DNA of 34,915 bases from Dethiobacter sp. (GTDB lineage Bacteria > Bacillota > Dethiobacteria > DTU022 > UBA8154). The notes below the pieces were generated by a model, which was not told where the DNA came from, did not search any database, and worked only from the letters and a program-made list of their open reading frames with translations. The stretch lies in contig QZJM01000068.1 in assembly GCA_003605065.1 (NCBI GenBank), positions 1 through 34,915 of the forward strand, written 5' to 3'. Below are positions 16,731 through 24,539 of this stretch, one piece after another. Every line of letters begins with the position of its first letter. Position 1 is the stretch's first letter. The position numbers and the translations under genes were made by a program.

Positions 16731-17267
16731 ATGGAAGAGAGGACAAAAACAGACCTAGAAAACCTTAAAAAACAAAATGGCAGTTCTGTTGTTTCATTAC
16801 TGCAGGAAGTCCAGGAAAAGTACAACTATCTCCCCGAGGAATTATTGAGGGAGATAGCCAAAGAAAGAAACATCCCCCTTATGGACATTTACAGTGTGGC
16901 GACTTTCTATAAAGCATTCAGCCTGTCCCCCAAGGGCAAGCACAAGGTTGTAACCTGTTCCGGCACTGCCTGTCATGTCCGGGGAAGTGAAAAGGTAACC
17001 AGGGAAATTTCCCGTACACTGGGTATAGAGTCGGGTCATACCACTGAGGACGGACTGTATTCCCTGGAAAACGTCAGCTGTCTGGGTGCCTGTGCTCTGG
17101 CTCCGCTTGTTGTTATCGACGGGGAGTATCACGGCAGCATGACATCTGCTAAAATCCTGGAGATTTTGAACGGGCATACAGCAGGAAAAAAAGAAAATGG
17201 GTGTTGCTGTCATGATCAAGGGAAAAAGGAAAATGACTGCCGCCAGGTCAGTTTGCCAAGGGCGTAA
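16731..17267 (+). CDS. nuoE: NuoE/HydC/HndA-like [2Fe-2S] subunit
   Basis: VVSLLQEVQEKYNYLPEELLREIAKERNIPLMDIYSVATFYKAFSL; TCSGTACHVRGSEKV...ENVSCLGACALAPLVVIDG; Cys/His-rich C-terminal tail. Confidence 0.92.
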   Translation: MEERTKTDLENLKKQNGSSVVSLLQEVQEKYNYLPEELLREIAKERNIPLMDIYSVATFYKAFSLSPKGKHKVVTCSGTACHVRGSEKVTREISRTLGIESGHTTEDGLYSLENVSCLGACALAPLVVIDGEYHGSMTSAKILEILNGHTAGKKENGCCCHDQGKKENDCRQVSLPRA

Positions 17268-17349
17268 AGTTATCTTTTTTCAGCTGGCAGTATAGAAATT
17301 TGCTATTTTTTGGGTAATTCTTTTATTTAGTTTTTGGAAGGAGATTGCT

Positions 17350-19215
17350 ATGAACGTTTTACATAGCAGGTTAAAAACAACTCAAGATTTGGAAAAGCTT
17401 CGGGAACAGCTGAGAAAAAACAGGGAAGAAAAAAGCACTTACCTGGCAGTCTGTGGTGATACAGGCTGTGCTGTCTGGGGCTCAAAAACGGTCAAAAACT
17501 TTTCTCAGGAATGCCTGGAAAAAAAGGGGCTTGCCGGTACAATTGGCCTGAAATTTACAGGCTGCCTGGGTCTCTGCGAAAGCGGTCCCGTTGTCATTGT
17601 CTTTCCCCAGGAAATATTTTATCAAAAAGTCCAGGAGGACGACGTAGAAGAGATTATTGAAAAAACAGTTTTAAAAGGTGAAGTTATCGAACGCCTGCTA
17701 TACAATGATCCTGTAACCGGCGAAAAGTATATTTATGCCCGGGATATACCTTTTTATAAAAAACAGCAGAGGACACTCCTTGCCAGCAACTGGAAAAATG
17801 ATCCTACCAGCATTGAGGACTACCTGGCTCTGGACGGGTATGAAGCATTTGAGCAGGCTTTAACGAAGATGACACCGCGGGAAATTATTGCCGAAGTAAA
17901 AAACTCCCTGCTCAGGGGGCGCGGCGGGGCCGGTTTTCCCACCGGTGCCAAGTGGGAAGAATGTTATGAAGTCCATGCTGACCAAAAATATATTATTTGT
18001 AATGCCGATGAAGGTGATCCGGGAGCTTTTATGGATAGAAGCTTGTTGGAAGGAAACCCCCATTCCGTCCTGGAAGGGCTGATCATCGGCGGTTATGCTA
18101 TTGGTGCCCGGGAGGGGATCGTCTATATCAGAGCTGAATACCCTACGGCGGTGGCTAAGGTACGCCTGGCCATTGCCCAGGCGGAAGAACTGGGGCTTTT
18201 AGGGGAAAACATTCTGGGCTCCGGTTTTAATTTTAAGGTATCTGTGAGTATCGGGGCGGGTGCCTTTGTCTGTGGGGAAACATCGGCCCTGGTCGCTTCT
18301 GTGGAGGGACGCGTCGGCGAGCCCCGTCAAAAGCCTCCCCATCTTGCGGAGCGGGGCTATCTTAACAAGCCCACGGTAATTAATAATGTGGAGTCCCTGG
18401 CCAATATACCGTACATTATCCGTCATGGGGCTGTCAGCTACTGCCTTACCGGCACAGAAAAATCTAAGGGGACGAAGATTTTTTCCCTGGTAGGGAAGGT
18501 CCTCAATACCGGGCTGGTGGAGGTTCCCCTGGGCATGACTTTAAGGGAGATCATTTTTGAGATCGGCGGCGGTATCAAGAACGGGAAACAATTTAAAGCA
18601 GTGCAAACGGGAGGCCCTTCCGGCGGCTGCCTGCCTGCTTCACTGCTGGACAGCCCCACTGATTTTGAAGAGCTTAGTGCAGCCGGTTCTATGATGGGTT
18701 CCGGCGGTATGATTGTCATGGACGAGGAGACCTGCATGGTAGATATCGCCCGCTATTTTCTGCGTTTTCTGGAAGATGAATCCTGCGGCCGCTGTTTTTC
18801 CTGCCGGGAAGGCATCAGCAGGATGCTGGAAATGGTGGAGGATATCACCAGGGGGGAAAGTTCGCCCGGGCAGCTGGATCTTCTCAGGGAACTGGCCCAT
18901 GTCGTGAAGGATTCTTCCCTGTGCGGCCTGGGCCAAACGGCAGCCAATCCCGTCCTGGCCACCATACGTTATTTTGAAGATGAATACCTGGCCCATATCC
19001 TGGAAAAAAGATGCCCGGCCGGAGTGTGCCGGGAGCTGATTCAATTCAGTATTAATGAAGAACTCTGCCAGGGTTGCGGCCTCTGCCTGAAAAAATGTCC
19101 GGGCGAGGCCATCCGGGGGGAAAAGAAACAGCCCCACGCCATCCTGGGGGATAAATGCACCAAATGCGGTATTTGCCTGGAGACGTGCAAATACAATGCC
19201 GTGCTAAAAAGTTAA
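17350..19215 (+). CDS. nuoF: NuoF/HydB/HndC-like NADH-binding flavoprotein with C-terminal 2x[4Fe-4S] ferredoxin
   Basis: Trx-like N-terminus; LLRGRGGAGFPTGAKWEE, NADEGDPGAFMDR, ESCGRCFSCREGISRM, CQGCGLCLKKCPGEAI, CTKCGICLETCKYNAV. Confidence 0.95.
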   Translation: MNVLHSRLKTTQDLEKLREQLRKNREEKSTYLAVCGDTGCAVWGSKTVKNFSQECLEKKGLAGTIGLKFTGCLGLCESGPVVIVFPQEIFYQKVQEDDVEEIIEKTVLKGEVIERLLYNDPVTGEKYIYARDIPFYKKQQRTLLASNWKNDPTSIEDYLALDGYEAFEQALTKMTPREIIAEVKNSLLRGRGGAGFPTGAKWEECYEVHADQKYIICNADEGDPGAFMDRSLLEGNPHSVLEGLIIGGYAIGAREGIVYIRAEYPTAVAKVRLAIAQAEELGLLGENILGSGFNFKVSVSIGAGAFVCGETSALVASVEGRVGEPRQKPPHLAERGYLNKPTVINNVESLANIPYIIRHGAVSYCLTGTEKSKGTKIFSLVGKVLNTGLVEVPLGMTLREIIFEIGGGIKNGKQFKAVQTGGPSGGCLPASLLDSPTDFEELSAAGSMMGSGGMIVMDEETCMVDIARYFLRFLEDESCGRCFSCREGISRMLEMVEDITRGESSPGQLDLLRELAHVVKDSSLCGLGQTAANPVLATIRYFEDEYLAHILEKRCPAGVCRELIQFSINEELCQGCGLCLKKCPGEAIRGEKKQPHAILGDKCTKCGICLETCKYNAVLKS

Positions 19216-19219
19216 GGGG

Positions 19220-19921
19220 GTGGTGTCAATGCTAAATTTAACCCTGAACGGCCTGGAGATTTCCGTGGAGAAGGGGACGACTCTGCTGGAAGCGGCCAAA
19301 TTTTATGGTATGGAAATCCCCACGCTCTGCAGCGATGAAGCTTTAAGCCCTTACGGGGCCTGCAGGCTCTGTCTGGTGGAAATCGGTACGGGTAACCATT
19401 CCAGGCTGGTTTCCTCCTGTACTTATCCTGCCAGGGAGGGTTTAACTGTAAGGACGCACACGGAAAGGGTCGTACAAGCCAGAAAACTTCTCCTCGAGCT
19501 GTACCTGGCCACCTGTCCTTCTTCGAAAACCATCCAGGATATGGCCTCCAAATTAGGTGTGACAAAGGTTCGTTTTAAACAAAAACATGAGGAGTGTATC
19601 CTCTGCGGCCTTTGCGTCAGGATGTGCGCTGAGCAGATGCAGGGCAAAGCCATCGGTTTTGTAAAAAGGGGCATAAAACGCCGTATTACCGCTCCCTTTG
19701 CTAAAAAATCGGAGGATTGCCGCCTCTGCGGAGGCTGTATGTATATCTGTCCTGCCTGCCAGGCCAGGTGCCAGGGGCCGCAGGAAAAAAGCCCCATTTG
19801 CAACGCTTGTTTGAACCTTTCTGCTCCCTGCCTTGATTATTTTGAAGAAGCCATGTGCTACATGGACCCCTGTGTGGCCTGTGAACTGGGCACGGGAAGG
19901 AAAGCAAAAGCACAAAGTTAA
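19220..19921 (+). CDS. Short NuoG-like Fe-S protein (2Fe-2S plus [4Fe-4S] modules, no catalytic domain)
   Basis: LNGLEISVEKGTTLLEAAKFYGMEIPTLCSDEALSPYGACRLCLVEIG, CTYPAREGLTVRTHTERV, CILCGLCVRMCAEQM, CRLCGGCMYICPACQARC; only 233 aa. Start at 19220 or a later ATG (19229). Confidence 0.85.
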   Translation: MVSMLNLTLNGLEISVEKGTTLLEAAKFYGMEIPTLCSDEALSPYGACRLCLVEIGTGNHSRLVSSCTYPAREGLTVRTHTERVVQARKLLLELYLATCPSSKTIQDMASKLGVTKVRFKQKHEECILCGLCVRMCAEQMQGKAIGFVKRGIKRRITAPFAKKSEDCRLCGGCMYICPACQARCQGPQEKSPICNACLNLSAPCLDYFEEAMCYMDPCVACELGTGRKAKAQS

Positions 19922-19937
19922 CAACACCGGCGTTATA

Positions 19938-20214
19938 ATGAAAATGACCGAACTTGAGCTGGTACGCTTACCTTGGGCGGAAATGTTGCCGTTGTTTTAA
20001 ATCAGCAAGTTCGGAATTAAAAGCGCGAGGAGCTTAAGGTCAAGGCGAGCAACTGTCTCCCGCGCAGCGAGTTGTTGGGAGCCTCCTGAGCTATGAGCGC
20101 CACCTTAATGTGAGTTGAACTTGCCTAAAACAACGGCAACTTTCCGCCCATCGTGGAACTTGGCTCCAGTTGAACCAGAACTGCGCCACCAGCAAAACGC
20201 TGCGCTATTTTCAT
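19938..20214 (-). repeat. Copy A of a ~277-bp imperfect-palindromic dispersed repeat
   Basis: Bounded by ATGAAAAT...ATTTTCAT; subterminal inverted arms TGGGCGGAAATGTTGCCGTTGTTTTA...GCAAGTTC / GAACTTGCC-TAAAACAACGGCAACTTTCCGCCCA; reverse complement of copy B. Confidence 0.9.
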
Positions 20215-20233
20215 ACTAGAGAGGAGAATGATC

Positions 20234-21817
20234 ATGACTCTTTCCAGGTTGAATGCCTCTGCCGCTACTCTAACGAAAAACCGCACCGAAGGTTCGATCA
20301 GCCCTTTTAGCGGTATGTGCGTGACATGTGTGGACGGATGTGTAGGCATGTGTGAAATAGGAAAATCAGCTTACCGGGGACATGAAACTATTTATCCCCA
20401 GCCTTTTGGCATTATAACTACCGCTTCGGAGAAAAAATACCCCCTGGATTATTCGCATTTTTCCATCATGGGTACCGCCGTAGGGGCTGTAGGGATAGAA
20501 GCCGACAGCGACAAGGCTATTTTTCCGGCAGTAAATTTACAGACGAGGGTAGGCCGGGGGGAGGGTATCAAGGTAAAACTGCCCTTTGTTATTCCCGGTA
20601 TCGGCTCTACCGATGTGGCCAGGAATAACTGGGAAGGGCTGGCCATAGGTTCCGCCCTGGCGGGAACCATTTTGACTATCGGTGAAAATGTCTGCGGTAT
20701 GGACGAACAGTCCGTCATTAAGGACGGCCGGGTTGTAAGCACAGTTGACCTGGACAGGAGGGTTAAGCTTTTTAAAGATTGGCAGAGAGACGGGTACGGT
20801 GCCATCGTCGTCCAGGCCAATGTGGAAGATACCAGGCTCGGTATTCAGGAGTATGTTATCAGCCAGCTTGGCGTGGAAGTGGTGGAGCTTAAATGGGGTC
20901 AGGGGGCCAAGGACATCGGCGGGGAAGTTAAAATTAAAAGCCTGGAGAAAGCCCAGATGCTGCAAAAAAGAGGATATGTGGTTCTCCCCGATCCGGAAAA
21001 CCCTGCTGTGATCAACGCTTTTCACAAAGGGGCCTTCAAGGAATTCGAACGGCATTCGCGTATCGGCATGGTAGAGCTGGAATCATTCCTGCAGAGGGTT
21101 GAGGAACTGAGAAAAGCAGGTGCCAGGTACGTATTTCTGAAGACAGGGGCGTACCGGCCGGCGGATCTGGCTCGTGCCGTAAAATTTGCCTCCCTTGGCA
21201 AAATCGACATGCTCACCGTAGACGGAGCCGGGGGCGGCACCGGAATGAGCCCCTGGAGAATGATGAACGAGTGGGGTATTCCTTCGGTGGAGCTGCATTC
21301 TCTCCTCTACCAGTACTGCCGGAAGCTGGCCCTTAAAGGGGAGTATGTGCCCGATATAGCCCTGGCCGGCGGTTTTACCCTTGAAGACCAGGTATTTAAA
21401 GGGCTGGCCCTGGGGGCTCCTTACGTTAAACTTATCGGTATGGCCCGGGCCCCCATCGCTGCTGCTATGGTGGGTAAGACCATCGGCAGGCGCATCCACG
21501 AGAACAAGCTGCCTGTTTATGTGGAACGCTTCGGGCAGAACGTGGAAGAAATCTTTGTCACGGCTTCGGCTCTTAAGGAAGAATTGGGGGAGGAAACTTT
21601 TAATAAAATACCCCCCGGGGCCCTGGGCCTCTATACCTACTACGAGCGTCTGGCCCAGGGGTTAAAGCAGCTTATGTGCGGGAGCCGCAAATTCGATCTC
21701 CAGTACATTTCCCGGGATGATATCGGGGCGTTAACCAGGGAAGCGGCCGAGGTAAGCGGGATCACTTATATTATGGACCTGGACAGGGAAGAGGTAGACA
21801 AAATCCTGGAGATGTAA
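20234..21817 (+). CDS. FMN-binding glutamate synthase-like family protein (paralog 2)
   Basis: Near-colinear with 13962-15566; CVTCVDGCVGMCEIGKSAYRG, VFLKTGAYRPADLARAVKFA, LTVDGAGGGTGMSPWRMMNEWGIP. RBS gagaggag favours ATG 20234 over 20228. Confidence 0.9.
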   Translation: MTLSRLNASAATLTKNRTEGSISPFSGMCVTCVDGCVGMCEIGKSAYRGHETIYPQPFGIITTASEKKYPLDYSHFSIMGTAVGAVGIEADSDKAIFPAVNLQTRVGRGEGIKVKLPFVIPGIGSTDVARNNWEGLAIGSALAGTILTIGENVCGMDEQSVIKDGRVVSTVDLDRRVKLFKDWQRDGYGAIVVQANVEDTRLGIQEYVISQLGVEVVELKWGQGAKDIGGEVKIKSLEKAQMLQKRGYVVLPDPENPAVINAFHKGAFKEFERHSRIGMVELESFLQRVEELRKAGARYVFLKTGAYRPADLARAVKFASLGKIDMLTVDGAGGGTGMSPWRMMNEWGIPSVELHSLLYQYCRKLALKGEYVPDIALAGGFTLEDQVFKGLALGAPYVKLIGMARAPIAAAMVGKTIGRRIHENKLPVYVERFGQNVEEIFVTASALKEELGEETFNKIPPGALGLYTYYERLAQGLKQLMCGSRKFDLQYISRDDIGALTREAAEVSGITYIMDLDREEVDKILEM

Positions 21818-21945
21818 CCTGTGCAGATTAACCGAAGTCAAAATAACTGTTGGAAGACAGGAAGCCAAAATAACTGCTGGAATATGGAATAATGAGCCTT
21901 CGCTACAAGGATCTTTTAAAAGAGCCCTAAAATTACGGTTTAAGT

Positions 21946-21984
21946 AATCTCCTCTGAATATCTGTATAGAGGAGATTATTTTTT
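21946..21984 (+). terminator. Intrinsic terminator
   Basis: AATCTCCTCT...AGAGGAGATT followed by ATTTTTTAA. Confidence 0.85.
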
Positions 21985-22060
21985 AAAGAGTCATGACCGT
22001 TTAAATGTGGTAATATTGTACAGGAGAATATTAATATATTGAAGGTGAGGAAAACTTAAA

Positions 22061-23326
22061 ATGCGCTGTGAAATAATTGCCGTAGGCACTGAACTGCTCT
22101 TGGGACAGATTACCAATACCAACGCCAGGGATATTGCCAGGGAGCTCTCTTCCCTGGGGATCGGTGTCTACTACCAGACGGTGGTGGGGGATAATGAGAA
22201 AAGGCTGATGGAAGTTTTTAACGAGGCCTTAAAAAGAGCAGATTTAATAATCTTAACAGGGGGCCTTGGTCCTACGGATGACGATCTTACCCGTGAGACT
22301 GTGGCCGGGGTTTTGGAGCTCCCCCTGGAAAAAAACGAAATCTGGGAACAAAAATTACGTGAATTTTTCAGCCGTTTTAAACGGCCCATGTCGGCCATAA
22401 ACTTAAGGCAGGCCATGGTCCCCCGTGGGGGGAAGATTTTACTGAATGACCGGGGTACGGCCCCTGGTATTTTCCTGGAAGAAAGGGATAAAGTCATTAT
22501 TTTATTACCGGGGCCTCCCCGCGAACTGCTGCCCATGTTCAAAGAGCAGGTAATCCCCCTGCTCCGGGAAAAATTAAGGGAAAAAGAGAACCTGGCCGTG
22601 CTGCAGTCCAAAGTTCTGCGCATTATTGGCCTGGGTGAATCTGCCATGGCGGAAATGATCAGCTCTCTGCTGGAAAACCAGAGCAATCCGACTATTGCTC
22701 CCCTGGCTAAAGGGGCGGAGGTGCACCTGCGTCTTACAGCGCGCGGCAGCTCCGGCGCGGAAACAGAATCCCTCCTTGCTTCCAAGGCCGAAGAGATCAA
22801 AAAGGTGCTGGGAGATTATATTTACGGGGAGGATGAAGAAGAGCTGGAGTTTGCCGTAGCCCGTTTACTCTGGGAACAGGGTAAAACCATAGCCCTGGCG
22901 GAGTCCTGCAGCGGGGGGCTTTTATGCCATCGCCTGACCAATATCCCCGACAGTTCCCGTTATTTACTGGCAGGTCTGGTTACGTACAGTAATGAGGCCA
23001 AAATCAATATTCTCGGTGTGGACCCCGCGGTCATAGCAGTAAAGGGAGCCGTCAGTGCCAAGGTGGCGGAAATGATGGCTGCCGGAGTACGCCGGCTTTG
23101 CCGTGCGGATATCGGTGTGGGTATCACGGGGGTAGCCGGGCCGGGGGGAGGCACCCCGCAAAAGCCTGTGGGTCTAACTTATATCGCCCTGGAAGCGGAA
23201 AACTTAAAGCTGGTCCAGCGCTATGAATATTGGGGAAGCCGCCTGGATATTAAAGAGAGGGCTTCCCAGGCGGCCTTGCATCTTTTACGCCTCTATCTCC
23301 TGAAAAAATTAAAAAAAGCAGAATAA
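22061..23326 (+). CDS. cinA: CinA family protein (competence/damage-inducible; NMN amidohydrolase-type C-terminal domain)
   Basis: MRCEIIAVGTELLLGQITNTNARDIARELSSLGIGVYYQTVVGDN; LTGGLGPTDDDLTRE; C-terminal LAESCSGGLLCHRLTNIPDSSRYLLAGLVTYSNEAK, GITGVAGPGGGTPQKPVG. Confidence 0.95.
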   Translation: MRCEIIAVGTELLLGQITNTNARDIARELSSLGIGVYYQTVVGDNEKRLMEVFNEALKRADLIILTGGLGPTDDDLTRETVAGVLELPLEKNEIWEQKLREFFSRFKRPMSAINLRQAMVPRGGKILLNDRGTAPGIFLEERDKVIILLPGPPRELLPMFKEQVIPLLREKLREKENLAVLQSKVLRIIGLGESAMAEMISSLLENQSNPTIAPLAKGAEVHLRLTARGSSGAETESLLASKAEEIKKVLGDYIYGEDEEELEFAVARLLWEQGKTIALAESCSGGLLCHRLTNIPDSSRYLLAGLVTYSNEAKINILGVDPAVIAVKGAVSAKVAEMMAAGVRRLCRADIGVGITGVAGPGGGTPQKPVGLTYIALEAENLKLVQRYEYWGSRLDIKERASQAALHLLRLYLLKKLKKAE

Positions 23327-23403
23327 AAAAGGGAAAAAAGTGTTTCCGTGAAAAATACCCAAAACGTGCCGGGGAATTCCCGGACATTTCTTTCATTATT
23401 ACT

Positions 23404-23964
23404 TTATAGCTCTCCCTCATCTTTTAGTCCACCAATGCCCTGTTTTAAATAGTCATCACGCAGCTGGTGATAGATTTCCGCACTCTCCCTGATATACCAC
23501 AGCGATGTTCCGGAGATTTCTTTCTTGACCTGTGCGGGAGTCCCTGCCGCCAGGTGCCGGGGGGGTATGACCGCTTTGTCTCCCACTACACTTCCGGCGG
23601 CGACAATGGACTCTTCTCCCACGTTGGCGAAATCCAGGACTACGGCGTTTATACCTATAATGGCCCCCCGGCCGATGGTGCAGTCGTGTAAAATGGCACC
23701 ATGGCCTATGGTGGCGTTTTCTCCGATAACGGCCTGGCTGCCGAAAAGCTTGAGGTGAACAACGGTGTTGTCCTGCACGTTGGCCCCTGCTTTGACAACT
23801 ATGGAACCCATGTCTCCCCGCAAAACTGCCCCAAACCAGATGCTGGCTCCTTCTTCCACGGTTACATCTCCGATAAGTACTGCTGTAGGGGCTACAAAAG
23901 CTCCCTTAGCCACTTGTGGTTTTTTACCGTTGTAGGGTACTAAAATCATCTTTTTTGCTGCCAT
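23404..23964 (-). CDS. Gamma carbonic anhydrase family protein (left-handed beta-helix hexapeptide)
   Basis: AFVAPTAVLIGDVTVEEGASIWFGAVLRGDMGSIVVKAGANVQDNTVVH...IGHGAILHDCTIGRGAIIGINAVVLD. Confidence 0.93.
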   Translation of the reverse strand: MAAKKMILVPYNGKKPQVAKGAFVAPTAVLIGDVTVEEGASIWFGAVLRGDMGSIVVKAGANVQDNTVVHLKLFGSQAVIGENATIGHGAILHDCTIGRGAIIGINAVVLDFANVGEESIVAAGSVVGDKAVIPPRHLAAGTPAQVKKEISGTSLWYIRESAEIYHQLRDDYLKQGIGGLKDEGEL

Positions 23965-24022
23965 TCTCCTTTCAGGTGAATGGCCTAACCTCCCTTCAAA
24001 ATATGCCGGTTCTTTTTTTATT

Positions 24023-24280
24023 ATGAAAATGGCGCAGCGTTTGCTGGTGGTGGAGCTCCGGGTTCAACTGTAACAAGTTCTACGATGGCCGTAAAGTTGC
24101 CATTGCTTTAGGCAAGTTCAACTCACACTAAGGTGGCGCTCATAGCTCAAGGCTCCCAACAACTCGCTGCGCGGGAGACAGTTGCTCGCCTTAACCTTCG
24201 CTCCTCGCGCTTTTAATTCCGAACTTGCTGATTTAAATCAACGGCAACATTTCCGCTCAAAGTGGGAAAAAGTATACCAG
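24023..24280 (+). repeat. Copy B of the dispersed palindromic repeat, inverted relative to copy A
   Basis: ATGAAAATGGCGCAGCGTTTGCTGGTGG...; shares long identical blocks with reverse complement of copy A (e.g. CTCCCAACAACTCGCTGCGCGGGAGACAGTTGCTCGCCTT; CTCCTCGCGCTTTTAATTCCGAACTTGCTGATTTAAA). Distal end degenerate. Confidence 0.88.
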
Positions 24281-24539
24281 TTTAAAATTCTCAACCTTAG
24301 TATATTTCGCCTTGTAACCCCAAATTCCTTTTAGCAGCAAGTCTAAAAGATTTACTTCAGGCAAAAAGGAAAGAAGTTGCTGTGAAAAAAAGCTTATGCA
24401 CAGCAGGAAAAATTTTTCCGAAGAAGAATTAATATATTTAAAGAAAGAATCGGAGGTCAGGGTTATTTTTTGCATTTTTTTACCTTATAGCGAAAGCTCC
24501 AGGCGGGAAGCTTAAAGACTTTAAGAAGGAGTGAACAAG

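Noticed and set aside
22171-22800. 209-aa minus-strand ORF opposite cinA
   Set aside because: Antisense of cinA with Ser/Arg-rich low-complexity composition.
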